Positions 11,109 to 23,367 of a DNA stretch of 64,000 bases are shown in pieces (position 1 is the stretch's first letter; each line of letters starts with the position of its first letter). The notes under the pieces were generated by a model. The model was not told where the DNA came from. It did not search any database and was given only the letters and a program-made list of their open reading frames with translations. The DNA comes from Kappaphycus alvarezii. Taxonomy: Eukaryota; Rhodophyta; Florideophyceae; Gigartinales; Solieriaceae. A program made the translations under genes and the position numbers. Location: positions 372,001-436,000 of the forward strand of contig NADL03000604.1 in the NCBI GenBank assembly GCA_002205965.3, read 5' to 3'.

Positions 11109-11523
11109 GCCTGAAATCCCCGCTCCACCTGTCAACGGCAATGGCACAGCGACTGCTAATCCCGTTGCTGCGCTGCGCGGACGCCCATGTGTAGCAAGAG
11201 GAGCGGGTTCTGGGGGGTCATCACCAGGAAGAGAAGGAAGAGTTAGGAGAAATGAAAATTGATGTGGATCGTCCGGTAGGCGGGGTGGGGCAGGAATAGG
11301 ATTATTCGTAACCGTGAAGACCTAACTCAAGGATGGAGAGCTCTGGGGACTGCACAAATGTTGTGATGAAAAGCCTTTTTATGGAGGACGTTATTGAAGA
11401 CGGGGCCACACTTTTCGCTCTAATGCAGTAAGAAACTTAGATGTATAATACAATGTCAGTGGAATCTCTCCCACAGAAGCAGGTTGTGTTGTCTCACTGC
11501 TTGAAGACCCTCTGCATCAAATA

Positions 11524-12180
11524 ATGCATTGGCTGAATTATTTCATTAGGCTCAATGAATTATCTCAAAGCCAAGTTGTTTTGGCAGACATGTACAGCTA
11601 TGTAGCAATTCTACTGCTATCCCACGCGACAGGATTTAGCTTTGAGAGGATAATTGAAATGTTGAAGCAGACGGGCCACATCCCACCGTCTTTTTCGAGG
11701 ATTCGCTTTGCCGCGGAAAGGATTAAGGCGTACTCTCCAACTAGGAGCGGAGATAACGGAGGTAACAGTTGGATTTCACAACGTGACCAGACGCGACAGC
11801 TCTCTGAATTCGAGAACTTGGCATTTCGCTGGACGAGGAAAGTTTTTTCAACGTTGTCGCTGCTTGCAACTCTTGATGATGATCTGTTCGGAACGAGGGC
11901 TGCCGAAAATCAAGTGAGGACATTAAGCAACCGCAAGGCTGACAAAGAAGGGCACTCTGCAGACGACCTAGCTCATGCGTTGCTTCGATTCGACTTTGCG
12001 CTTCGCTTCAGGTACCGCGGGGAACTCCATGTGGAATCTATGCTGAATTTATTATCTATTCTGTTGGATGGGTGTAGGGAAGAGGCTGTCAATAAGTGCA
12101 TTATCACAGCAGACAGGGGTACAGAAAGGACTTTTTCGTGGAATTGCCGTCATAGTTTGAGGTTGCATCGGTTTTTGTGA
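11524..12180 (+). pseudogene. transposase core, DDE-type (family uncertain)
   Basis: The 218-codon frame has an N-terminal helical part, then ATLDDDLFG (about 11870), RTLSNRKADKEGHS (about 11920) and a later IITADRG (about 12100). The paired acidic motifs LDDD and TADRG, with a conserved Arg-Lys-Ala-Asp-Lys block between them, fit an RNase-H-fold transposase of the PiggyBac/ISL2EU style. The frame ends at 12180 in non-conserved sequence. The continuation in other frames is a Gly/Ser/Thr-rich linker leading to the nuclease. Confidence 0.5.
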
Positions 12181-12247
12181 TGGCGGAGCAATTACTAAAG
12201 GTTCATACCTTTGTTGCTGCTTCTTACCTTGATCCCTGCAGCGAGGA

Positions 12248-13732
12248 TTGCAGGTAATGGTGACGAGTATTCTGTGGACGCATATAACAGAGTTGGTAGC
12301 GGTAGAAGTCGGTAAAGTATGCAGAACACAGGGACGGCAGCTACGAGAAGCGATCAGGGTTCAGGAACTGCAACTACTCCAGATTATGCTTACGATCTCA
12401 GAAAGGAGTTTTTCATTGATGAAAGCCCATCTCTTGGGCCCGTTTCTTTCCCAGGGACAAAGGCAGATGGTGCGGGGGGGGCGTGTAGGTACAAATCGAA
12501 TGGCAGCGGTAGCTGTCAGGGAACGAGGGACTGATAAACTTTCCAAAGTACTGCGGGTCATTTACACACTGCCACATAGTATCCGGGGTGCTCTAAAAAC
12601 ATGGATAGCAGTGGTTAAGCCGAGAGTTGATCTTAGAAAAGGTCTTTTTTACGAAATGCGCGGCGAAAAGGACGCCTATCGTGAATTGAAACAGTTGAAC
12701 AAGAACTTCATTCTCAGTAATTGTGAGCCCCTTACTATCGGACAGAGTTGTCCAGATTGGTTTGTGATGAGACAATTTCGGGTGACTGGGACCAATGAGA
12801 GTAATGTATTTTTAAGCAGTAACGAGGTAAGAGAAGCTCTCGGTTTCGAAAGGGTTGAAAGCAGTGAGGAACGAAGTGTAGAGAAATGGTTCGAGATGTT
12901 TTGCAACAGCTGTTTTAGCTCCAAGAATTACACTGAGGCCATGATGAGGGGAACGATTAACGAGAACGCTGTCATAAGTTCGCTAAGCGCCAAGCCGTTT
13001 GTGAAGGAAATCTTTGAGGTCGGGATGATCGCCTCTAAAGAGTAAAGATACCTAGCATGTTCTCCAGATAGTATAGAAATTCTGCATAAGGGCATTTTTT
13101 CTGACTGGATAGTGGATGTGGATGGATAACTGGTCATGGGGAAAGGCAACTTTGTGTTAGCGACGGTGGAGATAAAGACTTGAGTAGCCGCATCCACTCT
13201 AGGTGCCTCAGCTAGGCTTTCAGTTGATGGCTTTGTGCGTTGTGACATCGGAAACGAAAAATTTTGCGAGTAAATACCGCGAGAGCACTTGGAGCAAATT
13301 ATACATCAGCTCTGCGTGCTTCGTTTTGGGCTGGCTTTGTACATTGCCGCTGCCGAAACAGGAATACTGTACATGGTTATTGTAAGGTGTCAGGCTAACG
13401 TACTAGAGCGTGAAAGTCAGGAGCTCACAACAATAGCAGCCCCAATCGTGGCATGGGCCCATGGGGAACAACCATCAATTCCATCATACGTGAAGTCAGA
13501 CTGCAAAGATACTCTCAACTCTCGGCTTGAGTTCTTTAAGATAATTGGCTTTTATTTGAAGAGCAATGGGCCGTTACCTCCTATTAAGTTGTTTAAATAT
13601 GGAGCACAAAGCTTCTACTCTAAGGCGAAAGGAGGAGTGGACGGTGCAACCCAGCAGAGAGCTCTACTAAGGTTTTCAATTTTCAATTTCCAATATAAAC
13701 AAAAGATAGTTTCACAAACCATCAAGTCTTAG
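12248..13732 (+). pseudogene. YqaJ-like PD-(D/E)XK nuclease with four in-frame stops
   Basis: A single frame carries all the expected motifs in order: DWFVMRQFRVTGT (about 12755), MMRGTINENAV with the first Glu (about 12945), ACSPDS with the Asp (about 13060), ATVEIKT, the E-x-K signature (13160-13180), and EHLEQIIHQL (about 13285). Stops interrupt it at 13043, 13127, 13181 and 13271, yet the frame is unchanged. It continues with NGPLPPIKLFKYGAQ and KGGVDGATQQRA to 13732. Nonsense changes without frame loss suggest fairly recent decay, or a gene read in another code; I favour decay. Confidence 0.65.
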
Positions 13733-13752
13733 GTAATCAACGCCTTACTAGG

Positions 13753-14189
13753 TTGGAGAATATACGAGCGACGAGATCTATTGAGGAAGAGAAGTTTCCG
13801 TCAATAGAAGGCTACAGGAACCTGCTGAACAAGTTCAAACAACAGATGAATTCATTTTGGATGCTTTCCGAGAGCTTCTTAGTCACGGTGCTACCATTGC
13901 GTTCGCTGAAGATCGCGAACAGAAAGGTGCTGAAGTAGAAGATCAAGTCATCAATGTTCAGTCTAGAGAAATTTCCAAGGAGGAGATCAAAAGGCTGGTG
14001 CGTCCGGCGCACAACCGAAAGAATAAACGGATGAACCTTTTCAACAGTGGAAATGGCGAACTGTTGCGACTGGAAGTGAAGTGTCATGAGCTACTGCAGG
14101 GAAAATATCTTTACCATAGTTTATATGGGCAAAATATGCCTCAAAGCGTGGTCATAGGTCTTCTTACATGTACACGATTTTTGGTGTGA
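13753..14189 (+). pseudogene. C-terminal region of the transposase-nuclease relic
   Basis: A first frame at 13753-13938 passes to 13857-14189. The second encodes a basic stretch, RPAHNRKNKRMNLFNSG, then GELLRLEVKCHELL. The position directly after the nuclease and the same strand suggest it is the C-terminus of that protein. No domain is recognised. Confidence 0.35.
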
Positions 14190-16424
14190 ATATATGCATA
14201 AGAGTCCACCCTGGACTACGAAAGACTTTTTAGTGAATATGGCATAGCAGAAAAGAGATAAAGCTGTGTATAACGGCGAAAGTTACGTCGTCATCCTGCG
14301 AAAGTACTGGGAAATCAAGGACAGGGAACAGTAGTCGAGCATCGCGGAGTGTGGTAGGGCCTGATATAACATCAGAGATGAACCCATATGCCAATCGTGG
14401 AAGAGTTACAGATAATAATAGGAATGTTAATGGCTACAGTGAGGCGGTTCTTGTAAATGATAATAATAGGGATAAAAGAACGAATTACATGGAGGATTTA
14501 CGTGGTCGGCAAGTGCGAACGTTGCGACCACTATAGCTCGGTCGACAAGCAACTCTGCACGCCAAACTAGTGCTTTTGCAGCGCTTAGGTCCAAGCGGAG
14601 GACATCAGTGCCTGCAGATGAAGAAGAAAGGCCTAAAAAAAGAAACGAGGGCAGTAGACAAATTTTATAGCGTAGGCTTTGTATGGTGAAGCGTATGCAG
14701 CTGTTGATCGATAAATCGATCAAGAGGAACTTTTCGGCTCATTCTAGTCCACGCTAGAACCCCAAATTGGTGGGTTTGGTGTGCCCACAATTGTCCATCC
14801 GCAGTTCGCAAACTTTTGGGAAACAGTTCTAGGACGTCCCCAGTTGACTCATCAAATCAGGTCTAGGATTCGCTGAAAGCCGACGAACTAGTGAAAAGTC
14901 AAAGGTACTGAGATATGTATCGATCATAAAATTCTGGAACCAGGGATATGGTCGGTTCTGGCCCGGAATGTCGTACAGGTTGAAGCTCGATCAAATCAAG
15001 CTTTTCGGTAATTCTAATGCAGGTCAAATTACGACCCACTTTTCACCACCCATGAACCTTCGATTTTAATGTCAATTTTCCACTTTCTACCCCCTCCGTA
15101 TCTGCAGGTGGATGCTGCATCCGAAGTTGTGTAGAATTTAAGCTACTGAGCACCTATTTATTATTATTCTACGATTATAGGGTATTTTTAACAGTAACTT
15201 TTTACGGATATAACTTCTTTAATCGGAACAGTTACTGTAAATATATGTATGATAAGAAGCTCCGTCCTCATTTGATGGCAAAGTGTGTCTCATATGAGAA
15301 CAGTGCTATTGCGAAGAGACACCAGCGAAAGCAATATCGTGAACGAGAATATAAATTGTATAATGGTACTCATAGGCGTTCTATGAGTCTTTGAATAGTT
15401 GAATAGTGAAATATTGGAATCCGTAAAGCCAAGGAGAAGATCTTACGGAATCCTTGTTTAGGCAGCGGGAATTTTATGGGTATTAGCCTTTTACTAAATG
15501 TCTGAAGTGTTTCATCTAAAATGAAGTATTGTGTATTAAGACCAACGACGTATGGCTAGCTAATGTCAAAGTAACTTACGCCAGCTAAAATTTACAACGA
15601 AATGCATCGCATGGATTCAAAAATAATCTTTCTAGGACTTCATTTTAGTTCGAATCTTCATACGAGTGAGATTAGTAGCTTTCAAATTCTTCAATATAGC
15701 AAACTGAAGAAACCTTACTCTTTATAAAAATTGAAAGTTTTGCTTACCAATAACTGCAACGTGTATGCCGAAGTCAAAAAGGTGTCTTAGTATGGACCAT
15801 GCGACTTTGTCTGTCATCACTTTGTTTAATTCCCGAGGCAAATATGGCAAAAGTCGCAAGAAAAGTGCCGGGACTTAGAATTTTTCGGTTCTTGTAGTTT
15901 CTTTTTGGGCTGATCTCTACACAAAAGAAAGTACGAGGACAAAACTTGACCAAAATTTCTGAAAACCGGCCGGTTAGGACTAGCTATGAAGTAGGAGGAT
16001 TTCTTAGTTGGGGCGTTGTACACTGAAATTCTGCTACCTTCGAAGTTGATAGGTTCTATTGGATCGGATAGAGAGGTTTGAGTCTTTTACTTGCTGTTCA
16101 AGTACTATTTTTGCTGTAAATTTAACCTCTGTCAAGTTTTCAAAAAGCGGATTAGCGGTATGAAACGTTGAAAGCGTTATGATACTCCGTTTCAATTTTA
16201 CATGTCACCAGAGTTTCTAAGATTCATATATTGTGCCTCAGTTACACGACATAAAAATTGCTAAGATGGGAAAAACTAGAATGACATTGCGAAAGTTCCA
16301 CAAAAGCGCTCGAGAAGATTCATAATACAACGATTCACACTAATAAACTCCGAATATGAGAGACATTGCCCAGAATTATACATATACTGACAGATGTCTC
16401 ATCAAGCCCATCAGCAAGTAAAGT
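14190..16424. other. AT-rich gap without a gene
   Basis: There is no supported gene in 2.2 kb. A degenerate duplicated word, gataataatagg, occurs twice near 14410-14470. The rest is AT-rich with frequent stops in all frames. Confidence 0.5.
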
Positions 16425-18700
16425 TTAGAGTGCGTTATTCGAAGGGCGTTTCATGACAGAATCCGGAACGTTCAGATTCCCGCTAAACATCTCAAATTCA
16501 ATAATATCAAACCTACTGGATGCCCTGATGGAAGCAAGGATATCTATCATTAATATATTCCCGGCTGTGTTGGATGACTTTCTCATTTCATGAAATAAAT
16601 TATTTAAGCCCGTGGGCATTCGGAGAGTGATATTTTTTTTAAATAGTCTTTCCATATCGTAAAGAAGCATGAATGAGGAATCAATTACTTAAAAAATGCA
16701 TATTATCCAATCAATATTGAACGAACAACACACGTAAAATCTACATTTACGAATTACTACGTGGGAGAATTGTGTTTATCATCACAAAGTATATGAAAGT
16801 AAGCCATTTTCGATGTCAAGCCATCTTTTGTTCCAGAAAAAGTGGCGATACATATGTTTTTATGTAATGAATTCTCTTCAATTGGGTTCTCAACCACATG
16901 ATTATTCTTCTTGAGTTTTTTGATAGGGTATTTCAAGAGAAAAATTGATTCGTGGCAAAAATGTCCTTCGGTAACATGTTCGGCTTGTTTGACAGCCAAA
17001 TAATGTCTGGAAGTGAATGAATAGGCAGCAAATAGCTGCTATTTAACTTCGAAAATACTGAAACGATGCACATTCAAATAAATTTACAGGCGATTAATGT
17101 ATACCCGCTGGTTAATGCCACAGATCAGATCTTGAGACATACATGAAACCCAAATAATTCGTTCTGTTACATTTGAGGGGTTTAGAATCGAACTAGAAGT
17201 TTACATGCACAGCCAAAGTATCAAATTGGACATTAACGGCCCCCAGAGAGTCGTCAACATACATCCCAAGTATGACGGAAGCTCCTTTCCCTGCTTTTAT
17301 GCCCCGAAGACACCTACTGGTCTTCCATGAGAGGGCATATACCAAGATTATCTTTCAGATAAGGATGTACGGAGTACATACAGTAGTCCTCAGGATCGCA
17401 AAGTAAACAAGAAGAAAGAAAAAGGCGAAATAATTAATTTTACTCCAGATTTAATAGCTGTAGATCTTCTGGAAGAGTCCACAAGAATATTTATCGTTTC
17501 AACAAGTCGATTTTCTGCAGGTATGCTTAAGTATTATTGGTGAAAAATAGTTCACATCACTGCAGCAAAGGATATTATCATCCTTGTATATTTCCGTTGT
17601 ATCACCTGCATGTTTTGAACTAGGATATATATCTCGTTTCCGTATGTATTTGAATGATATACCTGACCTTCGGCGGTTTACAAGGTGTTACAATGTTTTC
17701 AGTAATTTTCATAGATTGCTAGATTTTCTGAGTATTTCGTGTTCTTCGAAAACCTTGGAAGTCCCACAGCTTTTCGAATGAGTGCATCGCGTTTTTTAGT
17801 ACTCTTAAATTCTTTGCTTATCTCTCTCAGGTCATTTGGTGTGAGTGCATCTAAGTAAAGATATATTTTGCGTGATGAATACGGTTATATTTAATAATTC
17901 CTCTCTGCTAGTAGACTCACATCTTTCCTCCAGTTTGCGACTTTCTTCATATATAGCTTGAAGTGGATTCTCTGCTTCTCCAAGTTTGCAAGATCAAGTT
18001 TCTCTCTCGTATTGATTTAATCTTTACGAGTAATATTGGATATCCCTCCTTCTAAAATTGTACTTTAAGTTCTTTACAGTTACATTCAGAACGCTTTAAG
18101 GGCCCTAACAGGAGTAAGAACATCACAATACACGACAACGTCGTCATTAGTATGCAGATGAACCATTATAATAGCTGATAGCCGTTTTAAACATTTAGTA
18201 GCAGCAATAGACCGCTCAACCTCCTTTCGTGCATCATAAGGAGACATAATTGGCTCTTCTTATGATGATGGATCGGTTAGTGGTAATTGAATCCATGTCA
18301 TACTTGCACAGACGAGTAGCGTTGGGACCAACCCGTTCGGTACAGAGTTATCATCTAGTGCCTTAACTAAGGTATCTAATGTCTCTCGTTTCCGCATACT
18401 CGGATATCCCGCCTTCTTTTTTACGGTATATATGACTTAGAAATAAATTCTATCTTTCTCCAACTCCAAACGAAGTGTGAATCCCAACTCCGGTCAGTTT
18501 CAGTTTGAAACCGTCTAATCAGCAGATGTTCTTGAGTCAAGGGTAAGGAAAATGCGACCAAGCATCTTTATGAAGCTCGATTGAGTGAAAAATCTAGTGG
18601 TAAACTCTGATACTCTGATAATAACTTTGGCTATCCAAACCTCTTCCATAGTCCCACGTAGTAAAACTTCTACAGCGTTGAACTTATTGTCCTCGCTCAC
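16425..18700 (-). pseudogene. decayed minus-strand coding fragments, unknown
   Basis: Several short minus-strand stretches have protein-like composition: 18515-18700, about 18110-18250 (RKEVERSIAATKCLKRL then HTNDDVVVYCDVL), about 17880-17990 (charged, coiled-coil-like, EESRKLEERCESTSREEL), and 16425-16999. They are in different frames and full of stops. They may be pieces of one long-dead gene or retroelement. I recognise no family, and the joining is only inference from strand and order. Confidence 0.2.
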
Positions 18701-19347
18701 GACATGTAGAGAATTTTAACATCAAAATTAATAAGAAGTACTAATACTAAATGACATGGCCAAAATGCCACATGGACAGCAAACTCGAAAGAAGCGCATA
18801 ACATTTTTTAGAATAAACTAACTCTCGTGATAAACATGAATAAGTAGACAAAAAGTAGTTCAGATCACGTATTACGGCCGTCAATGGTGGTGGTTGGCGT
18901 ATATAGGGCGTGGGAGCGAATATGCACAGGCAGAAACTCGGTTACAGGGATGAAAATCGAGCCTTAGAGCCCAAGCTTATACCCAGCAGCGCGGAAAGTT
19001 TTGCGTGTAACGTGTATTTGCTTTAGGATTGAAGGAATCAATTTACGTATTTTGATGTGTTTTACTGCGCTACGATAGACTTGTGCGACTACGCAAATTA
19101 TAAATATTTTTGGCTTTTGCTATCTCTACGTTCTGAATTAAAAATATTTCATAGCAATGTACGCTATGTGCGTTAGCAAATACTGAAAGACGGCCGCACA
19201 TGACAGAAACCGATCACATGGGCGAGCAAAAATCACAATCAACATCTTTACCACCCGTAACCTGTAATTCATCATTAATTCACTCATCGCACCCTCATTT
19301 TCATCGCAACCACATTTTATCGTTCGTTCCCAAGACATCTAGCTTTC

Positions 19348-19584
19348 TTGCGCAACATGGTACTGTCGCAGAAAAAATCTTACTTTGAGGCCCACTCGCT
19401 GGTCTACGACGGCAAACGTGAAGTTCAGAAGTTCTCCTCTTTCCTCAAATTTGTCATTATGGCCGCTAAATTAGAAGAATATACGGAATTTTATCTCCTT
19501 GAATACCTGGATCGCCCCGCGTTCGAGTGCTACCACGAAACCTTCGCGGCTGATGGTGAACTGATAGACAATAATAAGAAATAA
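19348..19584 (+). pseudogene. gypsy gag-like fragment
   Basis: 78 codons begin with VYDGKREVQKFSSFLKF and continue with FYLLEYLDRPAFECYHETFA, the pattern of a retrotransposon gag capsid N-domain. It ends at a stop, and weakly similar coding-like pieces continue in other frames to about 19850. Assigned by position upstream of gypsy pol remnants. Confidence 0.4.
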
Positions 19585-20528
19585 TCGATCGTAAAGGAAA
19601 GCTTTTCGTCCTCTTTGTCTAAGAATAGTAACCTTAAACATCAATCAATGTTTAAGCTTTGGACATCGACCATAACTTTGAAGATGTTTTAGGTTCGCTG
19701 AAAGAGATTGAAAGACTTCAAGAGAAGTCCGTTTTTAGTAGAAGCGCCCAGATCGGCTTTACTAGCATCGCATCTTTTTGCATGAATTTTTGCGGCATTT
19801 ACTGGCCTTTCACGGACGGGAGAATTGTGCTGGAATCGTGAAGGCTTTAAAAGAATTCCATTCCAATCGAATACACTTTAAGGGAATCCTATTTCGTTAG
19901 TTAGTGTTCCTTCTGACAAAACTCAGTTTTAGTCCGGATTATCACAGAAAGAATATCGGAAATAAGCTGGAAGCCTTGGCAGAATATCTCTATAGCTTGG
20001 ATCTTTTCATTGAGCAAAACAGAAGATAAGCAATAGAAACGGTATCTGTTCCTTAATTCCAAACCAGAAAGGAAGTGTACCGCTACTGCGCTCTTACGTT
20101 CGTGAGCAGTGGCATTTATCTTCGATTTGCAAGAAGAATTCACATCGCAATACTAAATGCACTTCTTTCTGCAAATGAGTCAGCCGCAGCTCGCAGTAAG
20201 AGGCAATAATTTTGTTGAAAATATGGAAAATATGTAAAAAAAGAAGAGGAACAGGTGAACTTCGTTCGTAGAAAACCTGTCGAAGAAAACCCCGCAATCA
20301 GTAAATGCAACGAAATGGACCACAGCCGTTGAATAATTGCCTGAGAAGCTAAAGGAAAGAAGAAAATGAAGGAATTACAATCTATAGGCGGACGCACGGC
20401 GAGGTGGACGGATCGGTTCGGGAAATGGGAATATCTACATGGAAAATAGATGAATCTCACAATATATCGGTACAGGAGAATTAGTCATTCACGTTTAAGC
20501 ATCATACTCTTGTCTACCAAAATTGCTC

Positions 20529-21180
20529 AGTTCACTTGGCCTAGCTGGATATTATCGCTTCTTTATAAATGAATTTTTTGGAACTATTAGCTTCTGTGCA
20601 TGCAGAGACATTACGTTGGGAGGCCTTTAAACGGACAGGGAAACTGAATTAGGCGATCTACACGCCGAAAGAAAGCCCTAGCGAACCCCAAATGATCGAG
20701 TTTCGTGACTTCGCGGAGGCCCCTGTCGCCGAGACAGATGGCAAAAAAATTGTAGATATAATCTATACTTGCGCAGAAGAAGGAAGGTCGAAAGATTCAT
20801 CAGGTCCAATATGCAGCCGCATCACGAATAGGGCTGAACAAAGCTAATCCACATTCGAAATAGAGGCCGTGGCGGTTTTCTTTGATCCACCGAGGCTTCG
20901 GGTCTAAATGTAATCTCCCGATATATTTCATTTGCTAAATGACCGCCAAAAACTCCGTTACGCATTTAAGAAGAACCACGTGCATCGATGATGGCGCTTG
21001 GAGGGCCTCCTTGGCACAGTATGAGTTCAAAGTCGGTTATTGGCCATTCTTTGGCAATGGTTACTCCTATCACCTTCGCGCTTTGTGCTTGAGAACTAAT
21101 ATACTCCTTCAGATTATAACTACAGTGGAGAGGAGATTTTCTCAGACTTGGAACTCACCGATATAGAAGATCTCAGGATG
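20529..21180 (+). pseudogene. gypsy RT end and RNase H, frameshifted
   Basis: SLGLAGYYRFFINEFFGT at about 20530 marks the RT thumb. Further on, HQVQYAAASRIGLNKANPHS, IEAVAVFFD, LNDRQKLRYAFKK and SLAQYEFKVGY follow the gypsy RNase H order but in alternating frames, with the 20939-21166 ORF covering the last part. The first catalytic Asp region is not recognisable. Confidence 0.55.
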
Positions 21181-21243
21181 CCAGAACCGTTTATATAAGA
21201 CCTAAGTTTTCATCTCAGTGGGAAAGATACACAGGACAAAGAT

Positions 21244-21760
21244 ATGAAGAAACTCAATTCAATCGCGAATTTGGACAAAAATTTAGTTTTTTGGGAGAGA
21301 AAAATTCAAAACGCACAAAGCGTGACCCAGGTCCATGTCCCTCCAAAGGGGTGGGACTCGGACATTCAAACCTTTCAAGACAAATTAGAGCATGGGAAAA
21401 AGCAATTGACGGAGATATTTGTCCAATTGGTATTGGAGGCCGAAGATTCATCAAGAAATTCAAGATTGCGTGAAAATTTGTCATGGGTTTCAGGAGAAAA
21501 AGAAACCGCTCCTTTCCCGAATCAATATGGGAATACCTCTAAAAATCACTTTCGAGACAAATTTGATCGACTTCACCGAACTGTTATCAAGATTGAAGAA
21601 TGGGAGTGGTTTCTTTCTTTCTCCACAGAGCGCCTCACAAGTTTGCCTATCGCATGTGCTACCGAGAACTTGTCCGCTGAAGTCCTCGTTAAGGTTATTG
21701 GGAACTAAATTATCTCTTGCTTGGCCCCAGGAAGACCATAGCTTCGGACGAAGTCGGTTG
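21244..21760 (+). pseudogene. gypsy integrase N-terminal part, broken
   Basis: In the frame of 21419-21922 the product begins WYWRPKIHQEIQDCVKICHG and then FQEKKKP, the end of the integrase zinc finger (second Cys of the C-x2-C pair changed to Phe). It continues with ETNLIDFTELLSRLKNGSGF, which matches the start of a gypsy integrase core; the first Asp is present in LIDFTE. The core is then lost. The adjacent ORF at 21244-21708 is in another frame and shows no clear motif. Confidence 0.5.
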
Positions 21761-21918
21761 TTTAAAGGCTATGGACCTCCTCAGACTTATGCAACATCGT
21801 GGGACCGGCGGTTCGCGGTCTTGGCGTACGCGCTTATGTCAAATGGTCGCCCCGATCAAATGATGTACATACTGATCAATGGCCTCCGCTTTAGCGCTAC
21901 AGATCAGCTAACTATACC

Positions 21919-23367
21919 ATGAGCGGCCTGGAACATGTTCCCGCCAGCTCTGCTGACGACTTCAGTCAAGGTCTACCTCCGAACGCAACTGTTGACGTCA
22001 AGAAGCACTTCGTAGAGCATTTTTTTACCTACGCTTCAAGAAAAGGAGTGGTTCATCGCTTTCTGAGTTTTTCGCTGACGACTTCAAGGAATTCTCCAAA
22101 GCCGATTTTCCTTCACTTGGTTCCGACCTCCGCCGTGACATCCATGACCATCTACGCTCTCGCCATGTCTACTTCACGGAAGGGAGAAGTATCTCTATTG
22201 CCGAAGCACTACACAGCGTCGTTCAAGAGGAACTTCCTTGGCCCGAAGATGATCCCGATCGTCCGTCTACGCCCACTAAGAGCCGTCCTCAGACATCAGC
22301 GGACAATAGACCAGATTCCTCAGGTAATTCAAGTGACCAACTGACGCCCAGGACACCTGGCTCAGATGTACCCAACGATTCTGGTGACTCTGCAAACGTT
22401 GAAGGCACGCAGGGCACTGTCAACATTGCAATGGTTCATCGCAGATCGAATCTGGCTAATTTGTTCACAGCCTAAGGCAATAATCATGATCAATACTGTG
22501 CTTCTACTATCGATAACTTTGATCGTAATTTAGCAGTTTTCCTTGAGAGATGCGAGCAGTCCGACATCGTTGGGGAGGATTGTCGAAAGGCGTTCTCTAT
22601 TATGCTTTGTGACAGTGCTAGTCAATTCCATTTCGACAGCTGCAAGGGGAAGGGAATGAATCTAGACGAAATGGCATCCGCCGTGCGTAACCGCCTTCAA
22701 ACCACGGAAAGGACCAGGGCACTGCTTCGGGAGTGGGCGATTCTCTCCCTACCCTCTATAATTCAGATAAATTTTAACGAATTAAGCATCAGAATGCCTC
22801 AAGATCCTTTTTTCGCGGCTCGCGGACATTCAAGTGTCCCTCCCTTCGGAGTACAGAAACGACAACATCATGAAGGACAAACTACTCAACTGCGTTAAAG
22901 ACGTCCCGTCTTCTCGTCTAGTGTACCAAAAACCTACTGACACATTGCAGGGTATCATATCCAATTTGCATGCTTCTGTGGCTACTAAGACCAAACAGAA
23001 TCCAGATGACCTATTTGTCCACTTCATAAACCGCCAGTATCATCGAGGTACTCACCGCAGTCATGAACGCAAAGGAAAGAGTTGCCTGGTGTGCAAGAAA
23101 GCAGGCTGTTGGTCCACGAGCCACAACACGAAAGAACGTATGGAAGCCCTCCGCAGGAATAAGACTATCCGACAGTTCATAACGGCCGTCAGCAGTGATG
23201 AGGAGGAGACAGACGAATATGCGGATTTGGCTGATGAGCTCGAGGATATTACCTCGCATATGATCAATATTGAAAACCCAACACTTATTGAGGAGTTTGG
23301 TACTTCTGTACACGTGACGACCGTAAGGGAGGACGATCTTGTGTCAGCATTTGCTGCCCAGCTCTGA
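21919..23367 (+). pseudogene. copia gag with zinc knuckle, frameshifted
   Basis: The ATG at 21919 starts a frame that slips at a T7 run near 22020 into one reading FADDFKEFSKADFPSLGSDL and on to 22474. A further frame covers 22497-22790, and the last part is 22834-23367. Near 23080-23130 it has CLVCKKAGCWSTSHNTKER, the modified zinc knuckle (C-x2-C-x4-C-x5-H) seen in fungal-type copia gag. The tail is acidic. The multiple frames make it non-functional. Confidence 0.6.

Larger units (their letters stand above)
11524..14189 (+). mobile_element. DNA transposon relic: DDE-type transposase plus YqaJ-like nuclease
   Basis: Three consecutive coding blocks on the plus strand read as a transposase core (11524-12180), a YqaJ-type nuclease (12248-13732) and a C-terminal basic region (13753-14189). 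They are separated by frame changes and nonsense codons, so the element is dead. Linkage of a DDE transposase to a YqaJ nuclease is known from ISL2EU elements of the Harbinger group. I cannot assign the transposase part to a family with confidence. Terminal repeats were not found. Confidence 0.6.
19340..21760 (+). mobile_element. Ty3/gypsy retrotransposon relic
   Basis: The relic holds a gag-like ORF (19348-19584), a block SLGLAGYYRFFIN (about 20530) typical of the end of a gypsy reverse transcriptase, RNase H fragments (20.7-21.17 kb) and an integrase zinc-finger and core start (21.4-21.7 kb). The distance from gag to the RT end is too short for a full protease and RT, so an internal deletion is likely. 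All parts are frameshifted. Confidence 0.65.

Noticed and set aside
7009-14724. A 13-base match gctgttgatcgat at 7005 and 14700, each followed by a palindromic tcgatc, as possible ends of one 7.7-kb transposon
   Set aside because: Many 13-base matches are expected by chance in 64 kb, and the flanking bases do not extend the similarity as true terminal repeats would.
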